From an uncultured Muribaculaceae bacterium (GTDB lineage Bacteria > Bacteroidota > Bacteroidia > Bacteroidales > Muribaculaceae), in assembly GCA_947626355.1 (NCBI GenBank), contig CANQRV010000003.1, positions 1 to 64,000 of the forward strand: a DNA stretch of 64,000 bases. The letters run 5' to 3'. Numbering within the stretch: the first letter of the stretch is position 1; the number at the start of each line of letters is the position of its first letter. Under the pieces are notes generated by a model that was given only the letters and a program-made list of their open reading frames with translations, was not told the DNA's origin and did not search any database. Below, one piece after another: positions 1 through 9,094 of this stretch. The position numbers were made by a program, and so were the translations under genes.

Positions 1-2
1 AA

Positions 3-254
3 GTCTCTCCGGACTTTGAACATATATTAACATTTAACAATACAAATCCCAGTCAACATTTTTCAGGACGGGTCATAACCAAGGTGCTCAGGAAGCAGAC
101 GAAGATGCCTTTTTCTATTGGTCAAATTAAGTCTCTGATGGTCAACGCTCATTTCATAAAAAGATTTTTTGACCTGAGCGGAATTGACCCGAACAAGACT
201 TTAAATGCTAAACTTGTCAAAGAACTCTTTGGCTTGGCGGTAGATGCCGCTTAG
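3..254 (+). CDS. 3' end of a truncated ORF (C-terminal 83 aa, unknown function), start outside window
   Basis: Frame 3 is open from the window edge to TAG at 252-254: ...VLRKQTKMPFSIGQIKSLMVNAHFIKRFFDLSGIDPNKTLNAKLVKELFGLAVDAA*. No family recognised. Confidence 0.45.
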   Translation, partial: VSPDFEHILTFNNTNPSQHFSGRVITKVLRKQTKMPFSIGQIKSLMVNAHFIKRFFDLSGIDPNKTLNAKLVKELFGLAVDAA

Positions 255-303
255 CCTATGAATAATTTTTTAACGAACTATTGTATTATTGAAACTTTTT
301 TTG

Positions 304-311
304 TAATTTTG
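304..311 (+). promoter_or_regulatory. Bacteroidetes-type -7 element (TAATTTTG)
   Basis: TAATTTTG at 304-311, TTG at 281-283 with 20-bp spacing, upstream of the CDS at 349. Confidence 0.5.
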
Positions 312-348
312 ACGTCATTAATATCATTTATCATTTAAAATCAACAAA

Positions 349-2295
349 ATGAAAAAATTATCTACCTTATTGGCTGCCTGCGCCGTCGCCATGACCGCAG
401 GCGCCGCGGTCCAGACACCGGGATATCTGGTATCTGACTTCGACGCCCAGTTCAACACCGGGCTGACGTGGACTACCTATGGCATCGACGCCACACCATC
501 AGGCGATCTGGCTAAGTATTTCAAGGAATACAGCGCAACAAACGCCTACAACCTGCTTTCCGCCGGCACAGATTACTATGCCTTCAGCCCCTCCCAGTTC
601 GAGGGTGGCGAGAAATCCGACGAGTGGCTGATCACTCCGGAGTTCGAAGTGACCGACAACGAGTTTGTGATTGCATATGACTTCGTGGTCTTTGGCAACA
701 ACTCAAAAAACTACTACCGCATCTGTATCTCCGAAACCGGAGAGGCAAAGGAGGATTTCACCGAAATCTACTCCGGCAACCTCAAAGGAGGCGGCAATAA
801 CGTGAAGGCCATAGAGCGTCGCTACGTGCTCTCCGGATATCAGGGCAAGAAGGTTCGTCTTGCGTTCGTCAACTGCGACAATACCACCGGTATGGCCGGC
901 TTCGGCTACATCAATGTCGGCCCCTACTACATCACTGTGGCAAACGCCAATTCTCTGGGCACTGTGCTCATCAACGAGAGCAATCCGCGCCTTGAGATGA
1001 CCGTGGGTATCTGCACTGCGCAGACAACTCCCGGCTTCACGGCAGTGCTGCGCACCGACAACGGCTTCGAGGCTACATATTCCACCGAGACACAGCTCGT
1101 GAACAACAAGGTGAAGGCGACGACCTTCGCATTCGAGAACATCGACATGATGGGCGCCACATCCCAGGGATACACCGTCACCATCACCCCCAACTACGAA
1201 GGCGCTCCCGCCACTGTGGTATCCGGTATGCTTCTCTGCCCCGAGATGGCATTCCCGCAGACTGTCCTCATCGAGGAGAACACCGGCCTCTGGTGTGGCT
1301 ACTGCACCTACGGATATGCTGCCCTTGAGTATTACAACTCCATCTTCTCCACTCCGGGCGAGAATCAGGGCAACTATATGGCTTCCGCTGTACACAACGG
1401 CGACAACATGACCATAGACGCACTTGACAGAGAAATGTCGCAGATTGCCGCTCTCCTCGGTTTCAACGGTTATCCGTTCTGCTCGATCAACCGTACATAT
1501 GGTCTGCACCCGCTCGAGAGCTACAGCTATGTCAACGACCTCATCCACAGCAAGACATATACCAAGGGTGGCGTGACACGCATCGACTATGATCCCGCCA
1601 CACAGGGCGTAGTGGTCAATTTCGCAAATATGCAGACATTCAGCCAGGAGAACAAAGCCATCAAGGTGCTCGCAATAGTGACAGAGAACCATATGACGGG
1701 TAAGAGCTGGGCTCAGCAGAACTACATCAGCGGCACTTCCGACAGCCAGCTTCTCCAGTATTTCCCCGAGGATGCCCTTCCGTTCTTCCATATCTTCACA
1801 GAGGGCGGTGGTTCCGTCAGGGGTCTTGAGTTCAACGATGTCTGCCGTGCCGCCTATCCCAACCTCTCCGGCGAGGAAATGACGGTCAGCTTCAAGGCAT
1901 ATGAGCCTGTAGAAGGCAAGCTCGAGTTCACGCTTCCCGACTCCAAGATTCTCACCAACGTTGAGAATGCTGAGATCAACTACGTGCTTCTCGACGGCAA
2001 TACGGGTGAGGTGCTCGGTGGCCAGCGCGTTCCCTTCGCTGACTGGAACACTGATCTCTCCGGTGTTGCCGATGTGGCAGCTTCCGACATCAACGTGCGC
2101 ACTCAGGGTGGACGCGTGATGATCGACGTGCCTCAGGCAGGTGTCGCAGAGTTCTACACTGTAGACGGCCGCATGGTCAACCGCGTTGACCTCCGCAACG
2201 GCGCCAACTACGTCAACGTGAACGCCAACGGCGTTGTCATCGTGAAGGTCGTAGCCGGCGAGCAGTCTGCTTCCGCTAAGGTGATCGTGAAATAA
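349..2295 (+). CDS. Secreted Omp28-related / choice-of-anchor J-like protein with CxxC motif and T9SS type A-like C-terminal domain
   Basis: Signal peptide MKKLSTLLAACAVAMTAGA; SDEWLITPEFEV typical of choice-of-anchor domains; thioredoxin-like ENTGLWCGYC; C-terminal GRMVNRVDLRNG...VVIVKVVAGEQSASAKVIVK. Confidence 0.75.
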   Translation: MKKLSTLLAACAVAMTAGAAVQTPGYLVSDFDAQFNTGLTWTTYGIDATPSGDLAKYFKEYSATNAYNLLSAGTDYYAFSPSQFEGGEKSDEWLITPEFEVTDNEFVIAYDFVVFGNNSKNYYRICISETGEAKEDFTEIYSGNLKGGGNNVKAIERRYVLSGYQGKKVRLAFVNCDNTTGMAGFGYINVGPYYITVANANSLGTVLINESNPRLEMTVGICTAQTTPGFTAVLRTDNGFEATYSTETQLVNNKVKATTFAFENIDMMGATSQGYTVTITPNYEGAPATVVSGMLLCPEMAFPQTVLIEENTGLWCGYCTYGYAALEYYNSIFSTPGENQGNYMASAVHNGDNMTIDALDREMSQIAALLGFNGYPFCSINRTYGLHPLESYSYVNDLIHSKTYTKGGVTRIDYDPATQGVVVNFANMQTFSQENKAIKVLAIVTENHMTGKSWAQQNYISGTSDSQLLQYFPEDALPFFHIFTEGGGSVRGLEFNDVCRAAYPNLSGEEMTVSFKAYEPVEGKLEFTLPDSKILTNVENAEINYVLLDGNTGEVLGGQRVPFADWNTDLSGVADVAASDINVRTQGGRVMIDVPQAGVAEFYTVDGRMVNRVDLRNGANYVNVNANGVVIVKVVAGEQSASAKVIVK

Positions 2296-2332
2296 GCATT
2301 CCCGAGACCGTTTCAAGCGGTGGATATAAACT

Positions 2333-2374
2333 CAAGGGGACGTGGATTTTTCCACGCCCCCTTGAAGTTTTATT
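2333..2374. terminator. Intrinsic terminator between convergent genes
   Basis: CAAGGGGACGTGG (2333-2345) / CCACGCCCCCTTG (2352-2364) stem followed by GAAGTTTTATT. Confidence 0.75.
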
Positions 2375-2387
2375 ACTGTCAACGTAG

Positions 2388-3308
2388 TCAGAGCTTTGTA
2401 AGGTCTGTCACGAGCCCCTCGTCGTTGAGGATTACCCGGGGAAATACGCTCTCGGCCTCAGCTTTAAACGGCGTGAAATCCTTGTAGCGCGAGCTGTAAT
2501 GGCCGGTGATGAGCGTGTGGGCACCGGCTATACACGCGGCCTCGCCGGCCTGACGTGCAGTGGAGTGCCCGTAAGGAGCCGCCAGAGCCTTCTCGCTCTC
2601 GAGATATGTGGTCTCATGAAACATCAGCGTCACAGGGCCCGCCTCCTCCGCTATCCTCCCGTGAAACACGGTGTCGCCGAGATGGGCGTAGCTGAGCGCG
2701 GGAGAGGGCGGCGTAGTCAGTATGTCGTTTGCCACAACCGTGCCGTCGGGCTTTACGAAGTCGGCGCCCTCCTTGATCTCCCGCATCCTATAGTGTGGCA
2801 CCTCGTGATATTTCGCCATCTCGCCGTTGATATGGCGGAGTTTGGGTTTCTCTTCGAAGACGTAGCCGACGGCGGCCACACGGTGGTCGAGAGCCACGGT
2901 GCGCACTCTCAGGGCATGGTTCTCGAAAACGACGGCGTTCTCATGTCCGATCACGTTGAATCGTATGTCGAAAGGAGTCTCGCGGCAGAAATAGTTGAAT
3001 ATCTCGCTGAGGATCTTTTTGCCGTCGGCGAAAGTATGGATGGTCACCTCTCCGCCTTTCTGCTGGAGCGCCATAGTGCCGATGAGTCCCGGCAGGCCGA
3101 GCACATGGTCGCCGTGTAGATGCGTAAGGAATATATGGCGCAGCTTCGGGAGGGGCAGATGCTGCTTCATCAGAGCCAGCTGCGCGCCCTCTCCGCAGTC
3201 TATCATGTAGAGGGTCTCGTGATGGTTCACCACGGAGCACGACGGCATATGGCGGAGCGACGGCTTTGCGGAGCCGCAGCCGAGGGTATGGAGTCGGAAT
3301 GTTGACAT
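2388..3308 (-). CDS. rnz: Ribonuclease Z
   Basis: Metallo-beta-lactamase fold motifs: LGCGSAKPS, FLTHLHGDHVLGLPGL, GHSTARQAGEAA, TGHYSSRY. Confidence 0.93.
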   Translation of the reverse strand: MSTFRLHTLGCGSAKPSLRHMPSCSVVNHHETLYMIDCGEGAQLALMKQHLPLPKLRHIFLTHLHGDHVLGLPGLIGTMALQQKGGEVTIHTFADGKKILSEIFNYFCRETPFDIRFNVIGHENAVVFENHALRVRTVALDHRVAAVGYVFEEKPKLRHINGEMAKYHEVPHYRMREIKEGADFVKPDGTVVANDILTTPPSPALSYAHLGDTVFHGRIAEEAGPVTLMFHETTYLESEKALAAPYGHSTARQAGEAACIAGAHTLITGHYSSRYKDFTPFKAEAESVFPRVILNDEGLVTDLTKL

Positions 3309-3332
3309 ACTCGCGGGATATGTGTCTGTATG

Positions 3333-4568
3333 TCAGGAGGGATTGCGGTTAAGCTGCACGTTGTCGACGGTATAGTCCTTGGCAAGGCCGCCTGCGCCGG
3401 TCTCCTTATATAACGAGGGAAGGTCGTGGCCTGTCTCTTTCATCACCTGTACGAGCTTGTCGAACGACACACGGTGCTGGCCGTCGGAGAATGTGGAGTA
3501 GATGTTGGCGTCGAGGGCCCTTGCGGCGGCATAGGCGTTACGCTCGATGCAGGGAATCTGCACAAGGCCGCATACCGGGTCGCACGTCATGCCGAGATGA
3601 TGCTCGAGGCCCATTTCCGCCGCATATTCTATCTGCGCGGGGCTCCCTCCGAAAAGCTGGCATGCTGCCGCGGCAGCCATCGCGCACGCAACGCCGACCT
3701 CCCCCTGACAACCCACATCGGCTCCGGAGATGCTCGCGTTGTGCTTCACCACATTCCCTATGAGGCCTGCGGTGGCCAGGGCGTGAAGCATCTGCTTTTC
3801 CGGGAAATCGCGGCTCTTCCATAGATGGTATAGCACGCCGGGCACTACGCCGCTCGAGCCGCAGGTAGGCGCGGTCACGATTTCTCCGCCCGAGGCGTTC
3901 TGCTCGCTGACCGCCAGCGCGTAGGCGAACACGAGCCCGCGCGACCGCAGATTATCGCGATACCCCTCCGCCCTGACGAAGTAGGCCGGTGCCTTGCGCC
4001 TGAGGTTGAGTGGCCCCGGAAGACGCCCGTCGGTGGCGAGCCCGTCTTCCACAGCCTTGCGCATCGTCTGCCAGACATCGCGCAGGTGGTCGTAGATGCC
4101 TTGGCCCTCACATTGCTCCACATACTCCCAATAGCTGCGTCCGCTGCGTTCGCAGTAGTCCATTATCTCGCTGAGGGTATTCAGGTTATATATCTCGGCG
4201 CCATCGTTGTGTTCCAGTCCTTCCCCTTCTATCGCGCCTCCGCCCACACTGTAGACCGTCCACTCGTCGGAGGGAAGGCCGGCTTCGTTGAGCGACCGGA
4301 ATGTCATGCCGTTGGGATGATAGGGAAGAAACACCTCGGGCTTCCATTTGATTTCCACAGGCAGCCCGTTGCGGCTCAGCACGTCGATGATGGCCTGGTC
4401 GGTCATATGCCCTTTGCCTGTGGCGGCAAGGCTTCCGTAGAGCGTCACTTCATACCCGCTGGCGTGAAGGTGTTTTCTGAGAAATATCTCGGCGGCCTTG
4501 CGCGGACCCATCGTATGCGACGATGACGGGCCGGTGCCGATGCGGTAGATTTCCTTTATGGATTTCAT
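3333..4568 (-). CDS. sdaA: L-serine ammonia-lyase (start at ATG 4568 preferred over the ORF-track start 4610)
   Basis: MKSIKEIYRIGTGPSSSHTMGPRKAAEIF; APTCGSSGVVPG; MGLEHHLGMTCDPVCGLVQIPCIERN. Confidence 0.93.
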   Translation of the reverse strand: MKSIKEIYRIGTGPSSSHTMGPRKAAEIFLRKHLHASGYEVTLYGSLAATGKGHMTDQAIIDVLSRNGLPVEIKWKPEVFLPYHPNGMTFRSLNEAGLPSDEWTVYSVGGGAIEGEGLEHNDGAEIYNLNTLSEIMDYCERSGRSYWEYVEQCEGQGIYDHLRDVWQTMRKAVEDGLATDGRLPGPLNLRRKAPAYFVRAEGYRDNLRSRGLVFAYALAVSEQNASGGEIVTAPTCGSSGVVPGVLYHLWKSRDFPEKQMLHALATAGLIGNVVKHNASISGADVGCQGEVGVACAMAAAAACQLFGGSPAQIEYAAEMGLEHHLGMTCDPVCGLVQIPCIERNAYAAARALDANIYSTFSDGQHRVSFDKLVQVMKETGHDLPSLYKETGAGGLAKDYTVDNVQLNRNPS

Positions 4569-4598
4569 GATTGTGTTGGTTTCGTTTGGTTGCGTCTG

Positions 4599-4630
4599 CA
4601 AATATACCATTATGGGGCGATATATGCAAA
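4599..4630 (-). promoter_or_regulatory. Promoter for sdaA (TTTG-N20-TATATTTG)
   Basis: On minus strand TTTG (4630-4627), 20-bp spacer, TATATTTG (4606-4599). Confidence 0.7.
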
Positions 4631-4636
4631 TCTAAA

Positions 4637-4656
4637 AATCATCAATTTTGATGATT
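4637..4656. promoter_or_regulatory. Palindromic candidate operator AATCATCAA-TT-TTGATGATT
   Basis: Perfect 9-bp arms with a 2-bp centre, between the two divergent promoters. Confidence 0.5.
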
Positions 4657-4685
4657 GCAGGTCTCGGCTCTTTACAGTAATTTTG
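4655..4685 (+). promoter_or_regulatory. Promoter for TonB-dependent receptor gene (TTG-N20-TAATTTTG)
   Basis: TTG 4655-4657, 20-bp spacer, TAATTTTG 4678-4685. Confidence 0.6.
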
Positions 4686-4693
4686 CAGCCGTT

Positions 4694-6934
4694 ATGTCAG
4701 TCAGATGTATTCTCGTCTTAACAGTCTTGTCTCTATGGTGTGCGTCTTCCCGCGCCCAGACCGGAGCAAAGGCGGATTCCACACAGGTCACCGGCCTCGA
4801 GGAGGTCAGTGTAGTGGCCGTAAAGCAGAGCTCATCGCTGCGCGGGCAGCCCGTGGCGGCATCCATCGTGACCGCACCCCAGCTCAACCATCTCAATGTG
4901 GTGGCCATCAAGGGCCTGTCGGATGTAGTGCCCAACTTCTATATCCCCGATTATGGCTCACGAATCACAAGCACCATCTACGTCAGGGGCATCGGCGCCC
5001 GCATCGACCAGCCGTCGGTCGGCCTTAATGTCGACAATGTGCCTGTCCTTAATAAGAACGCCTACGACTTCGACCTTTCCGACATGGTGTCGGTGGAGAT
5101 GCTCCGAGGCCCGCAGTCAACCCTCTTCGGCCGCAACACCATGGCCGGCCTCATCAATATCCAGACTCTATCACCTATGTCCTATCAGGGATGGCGTCTT
5201 TCCGTGCAGACGGCCACCAACAATCCCTTCAGGGGCTCCGCGGGCTGGTATCACCGCTTCGGCCGCAATTTCGGCATTGCAGCCATAGCCTCGTTCTCGG
5301 CATCCTCAGGCTTCTATACCAATGACTACGACAGCACTAAGCTCGACCGCGAGAGGCTTTTCAATTTCAGACTGAAGGCCCAGTGGAATCCTTCGCGCCG
5401 TCTCCGCATCAGCAACGCGGCCAACATCGGAATGCTTCGCCAGGGCGGTTATCCTTATGCCTCCGTGCAGACCGGAAAGATATCATACAACGATACCTGC
5501 TTCTATCATCGCGTCACCGTCTCCGACGGGCTCACACTGGGATATACCGGCGACCGGTTCTCACTTACCTCCATCACTTCCTACCAGTTTATATCTGACA
5601 ACCTTACCCTCGACCAGGATTTCCTTCCGCTCGACTATTTCACTCTCATGCAGAAGCAGCATGAGACAGGCGTGACGCAGGATCTCGTGTTTAAGCCGGT
5701 GGACGACGGGGGCATCTACCGATGGCTCTTCGGCGCCTTCGCCTTCCATCGCCATCAGAACATGACCGCGCCGGTGACCTTCAAGAACCAGGGAATATCG
5801 TCACTGATCGAAGACCACCGCAATTCCTCCAATCCCGACTATCCGATCCAATGGGATTCCAGGTCGTTTGTGCTCAATTCCAATTTCAGGATTCCGACAT
5901 GGGGCCTCGCGGCCTACCATGAGTCGCGACTCGACCTCGACCGCTGGCATTTCACAGCCGGCGTCAGGCTTGACTACGAGCACACAACCCTCAAGTATCA
6001 CAGCGACTGCTCCACAGGCTACACCATCATGCAGACCGGTGGCGGGGGCGAGCTGACTCCGATGCGCCACGTGCCGGTGGATATCGACGACCGCGGTGAG
6101 CGCTCAAGGCATTTCCTTACTCTCCTCCCCAAGATCACAGCCCTCTACGACATCTCTGCCGACGACAATGTGTATCTCAACATATCGAAGGGTTATAAGT
6201 CGGGCGGCTTCAACACCCAGATGTTCAGCGACGTGCTGCAGCAGCGCCTTATGGGCATCATGGGCGTCGGCGCCTCCTACGACATCGACGATGTGGTGGG
6301 TTACAAGCCGGAGCAGAGCTGGAATTTCGAGGTCGGCGCCCATCTCGACTTTCTCGGAGGCAGGCTTCTTCTCGACGGCGCCCTATTCTATATATACTGC
6401 CGCGACCAGCAGCTCACCATGTTTCCCGACGGCACAACCACCGGACGCATCATGACAAATGCGGGAAAGACCCGCAGCTGGGGAGGCGAGGCAAGCCTCA
6501 CCGTCAAGCCTTTGGAAGGGATGGCGCTCCGCGCCAACTATGGCTACACCAACGCCACCTTCATCCATTTCTTCGACGGCCACGACAACTTCAGCGGCAA
6601 CGCGCTTCCTTACGTGCCGCGCAACACCCTCTTCCTCCAGGCGCTATACACCTTCCCCAACGTGACTTCCTGGCTGTCGGGACTCACTTTCGACATAAAC
6701 ATGAAGGGCACCGGCCGCATCTACTGGAACGAGGCCAATACCCTCCACCAGAACATGTATTTCGTCACAGGCATCAGCGCTACCTTCACCGGACGCCGGG
6801 GCGACTTCCAGGTGTGGGTCAGAAACCTCAACAGCGTCAGCTACGACACTTTCTATTTCGTGTCGATGGGCAACGAATTCCTGCAGAGGGGCAGACCCCG
6901 TGAGATCGGCATGACACTGCGTATCAATATTTGA
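4694..6934 (+). CDS. TonB-dependent outer-membrane receptor (ATG 4694 preferred; ORF-track start 4655 is a TTG inside the promoter)
   Basis: Signal peptide MSVRCILVLTVLSLWCASSRAQ; plug domain VEMLRGPQSTLFGRNTMAGLINI; NISKGYKSGGFN; C-terminal barrel strand GRPREIGMTLRINI. Confidence 0.9.
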   Translation: MSVRCILVLTVLSLWCASSRAQTGAKADSTQVTGLEEVSVVAVKQSSSLRGQPVAASIVTAPQLNHLNVVAIKGLSDVVPNFYIPDYGSRITSTIYVRGIGARIDQPSVGLNVDNVPVLNKNAYDFDLSDMVSVEMLRGPQSTLFGRNTMAGLINIQTLSPMSYQGWRLSVQTATNNPFRGSAGWYHRFGRNFGIAAIASFSASSGFYTNDYDSTKLDRERLFNFRLKAQWNPSRRLRISNAANIGMLRQGGYPYASVQTGKISYNDTCFYHRVTVSDGLTLGYTGDRFSLTSITSYQFISDNLTLDQDFLPLDYFTLMQKQHETGVTQDLVFKPVDDGGIYRWLFGAFAFHRHQNMTAPVTFKNQGISSLIEDHRNSSNPDYPIQWDSRSFVLNSNFRIPTWGLAAYHESRLDLDRWHFTAGVRLDYEHTTLKYHSDCSTGYTIMQTGGGGELTPMRHVPVDIDDRGERSRHFLTLLPKITALYDISADDNVYLNISKGYKSGGFNTQMFSDVLQQRLMGIMGVGASYDIDDVVGYKPEQSWNFEVGAHLDFLGGRLLLDGALFYIYCRDQQLTMFPDGTTTGRIMTNAGKTRSWGGEASLTVKPLEGMALRANYGYTNATFIHFFDGHDNFSGNALPYVPRNTLFLQALYTFPNVTSWLSGLTFDINMKGTGRIYWNEANTLHQNMYFVTGISATFTGRRGDFQVWVRNLNSVSYDTFYFVSMGNEFLQRGRPREIGMTLRINI

Positions 6935-6979
6935 CTCTCTTCTCCGTTATCAGTTAAGAAACACTTTAAGATATCAATA

Positions 6980-7885
6980 ATGAAAATCAAATCATCCTTA
7001 GCGCTCGGCGCCGTGGCCCTCGCGGCCCCCCTCCTCACGTCATGCCTCGGCGACGGCGACGACAATCGTGAGCAGACGCTCGTCTACAACATCGTCAACC
7101 TGGTGACTCCTTCCAATGCAGATGTCAAGCCCTATATGTCGACCGGCACATATTCCTTCTATCTGAAGGGAAGCGACCTCACGGTATCGACCGCCGACCT
7201 TATGCTCGGTACGTCAAAATCTTCCTTCGTCACCGGAGAGACTCCATATACCCAGACCGTCTCGGCGTTAGGCACCGTGATTTCGTTTAACGGATGCTCC
7301 GGCAACGTAAATCAGGACAGCTCACTGCCCCTCAATAACTTCTCGGGCCGAATCACCTCGGCAGCCTACTATATCAGCACTGCCGTGCCTGGCATAACGG
7401 GTATCGCCACGCCTACTCCGGTCCCCGTGTTGAAATACAACATAGGCAATGAGTACACCGTGCGCACATTCTGCCGCGATGCCTATTATGCCGGCACCAC
7501 CACAACCCATTACACCGACAAGGACGGCAATGCAGGCAGCTTCGAGAACAAGGACATCGTCTATCGTGCAGTAATCGACGTCGAGAAGATGACAGCGGAT
7601 GTCGTGATATACAATGCCCAGTTCGCGCCCCAGCAACCGCAGAAGATCACCGCCATGATTCTCAAAGCGCTTCCCGTAGAGACCATGGCCAACGGCTACC
7701 GTATAACTGGGGAGGATATCATCCCCGAGGTAGTGGAGGGAGCCGCCACCACGCCCAACCCAAAATACCCCTTCAAGAAATTCTCGATGACCACGACCTC
7801 CGACAATCTCGACCAGGTGGCCATGGAGTTCAATGTCGGCGACCGTTATCACGGGATGTTCAGCGGCGTCTACTGCCTCTTCTGA
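6980..7885 (+). CDS. Putative lipoprotein of unknown function
   Basis: Lipobox-like LAAPLLTSCLGDGDDN; immediately downstream of the TonB receptor gene. Confidence 0.65.
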   Translation: MKIKSSLALGAVALAAPLLTSCLGDGDDNREQTLVYNIVNLVTPSNADVKPYMSTGTYSFYLKGSDLTVSTADLMLGTSKSSFVTGETPYTQTVSALGTVISFNGCSGNVNQDSSLPLNNFSGRITSAAYYISTAVPGITGIATPTPVPVLKYNIGNEYTVRTFCRDAYYAGTTTTHYTDKDGNAGSFENKDIVYRAVIDVEKMTADVVIYNAQFAPQQPQKITAMILKALPVETMANGYRITGEDIIPEVVEGAATTPNPKYPFKKFSMTTTSDNLDQVAMEFNVGDRYHGMFSGVYCLF

Positions 7886-7939
7886 GACAGATGCCGGTCA
7901 AAAAAATGACTCACATAGCACAGCAGGATATATTTCCAC

Positions 7940-7974
7940 AGAGCGCGGCACGGCAATGCGTCGCGCTCTCTTTC
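7940..7974 (+). terminator. Intrinsic terminator
   Basis: AGAGCGCG (7940-7947) / CGCGCTCT (7962-7969) followed by CTTTC. Confidence 0.55.
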
Positions 7975-7992
7975 GTATTACCTGCAAATATA

Positions 7993-8024
7993 TTTGCCGA
8001 TATAAGTTTTTTTAAGTAACTTTG
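7993..8024 (+). promoter_or_regulatory. Promoter for the nuo/atp cluster (TTTG-N20-TAACTTTG)
   Basis: TTTG 7993-7996, 20-bp spacer, TAACTTTG 8017-8024; nuoA starts at 8099. Confidence 0.75.
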
Positions 8025-8098
8025 CACCGCGACCGTGTTTAGCGACACGATTCCATAATACCATAAAAACGGCATAACATCTTATATATATCGAATAT

Positions 8099-8470
8099 AT
8101 GAATCTTTTGTTGGAGATAAGCAACGGTGTCCTCGCCATTACCGCAGTCGTCACAGGCGCGGTGCTGGTGTTTGCCGCTCTGCTGATTGCACGCCTGATC
8201 TCGCCGAAGTCATTCTCGGTAAAGAAATCAGAGCCCTATGAATGCGGTATCCCTACCCGCGGGCAGTCGATGATTCAGTTTAAGGCCGGATATTACATAT
8301 TCGCGATCCTCTTCCTGATCTTCGACGTCGAGACTGTGTTTCTTTATCCCTGGGCCGTCAAGATGAACGCTCTTGGCCCCTCGGGTCTGCTCTGCATCGG
8401 CATCTTTATGTTTATCCTGATAGTTGGCCTCGCTTACGCCTGGCGGAAAGGAGCTCTCAAATGGACGTGA
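8099..8470 (+). CDS. nuoA: NADH-quinone oxidoreductase subunit A
   Basis: YECGIPTRGQSMIQFKAGYYIFAILFLIFDVETVFLYPWA. Confidence 0.95.
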   Translation: MNLLLEISNGVLAITAVVTGAVLVFAALLIARLISPKSFSVKKSEPYECGIPTRGQSMIQFKAGYYIFAILFLIFDVETVFLYPWAVKMNALGPSGLLCIGIFMFILIVGLAYAWRKGALKWT

Positions 8471-9072
8471 AAATCAAAAGCATGAAGCACGAGGACTTCA
8501 AGCACAACGAGTATATCGACAAGTTGGTTGAAGAACTCAACGCCACCGGCGCCAACGTCGTGGTAGGCAATTTCGACAAACTCATCAACTGGGGCATCTC
8601 CAACTCGCTGTGGCCGCTCTGCTTCGGCACGAGCTGCTGCGCCATTGAGTTCATGAGCCTCGGGGCCGCCAGATATGATATGGCGCGCTTCGGATTCGAG
8701 GTGGCGCGCAACTCGCCCCGTCAGGCCGACTACATCATGGTGCAGGGCACAATCGTTCATCGCATGGCTCCGGTGCTCCGCAGGCTCTACGAGCAGCTGG
8801 CCGAGCCGAAGTATGTAATCGCGTGTGGCGGCTGCGCCGTGTCGGGCGGTCCCTTCAAGAATTCCTATTGCGTGGTACCCGGCGTGGAGAAGATTCTCCC
8901 CGTCGACGTCTTCATTCCCGGCTGCCCTCCCCGTCCGGAGGCCATGTTCTACGGCCTGATGCAGCTACAGCGCAAGATCAAGGTGCAGAAATTCTTCGGG
9001 GGCGTCAACCGCAAGGAGAAAATCGATGAGTTTTTCGCAAAGCATCCCTCTGAGAAAGGTCAGATAGGTTAA
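8461..9072 (+). CDS. nuoB: NADH-quinone oxidoreductase subunit B
   Basis: SLWPLCFGTSCCAIEFM; QADYIMVQGTI; YVIACGGCAVSGG; VFIPGCPPRPEA. Confidence 0.96.
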   Translation: MDVKIKSMKHEDFKHNEYIDKLVEELNATGANVVVGNFDKLINWGISNSLWPLCFGTSCCAIEFMSLGAARYDMARFGFEVARNSPRQADYIMVQGTIVHRMAPVLRRLYEQLAEPKYVIACGGCAVSGGPFKNSYCVVPGVEKILPVDVFIPGCPPRPEAMFYGLMQLQRKIKVQKFFGGVNRKEKIDEFFAKHPSEKGQIG

Positions 9073-9094
9073 TCCCAGCCATTATTCATACACT

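Noticed and set aside
703-2316. 537-aa minus-strand ORF antisense to the secreted protein gene
   Set aside because: Composition is typical of an antisense frame of a codon-biased gene (His/Val/Asp rich, no family motifs); the plus strand has a clear signal peptide and motifs.
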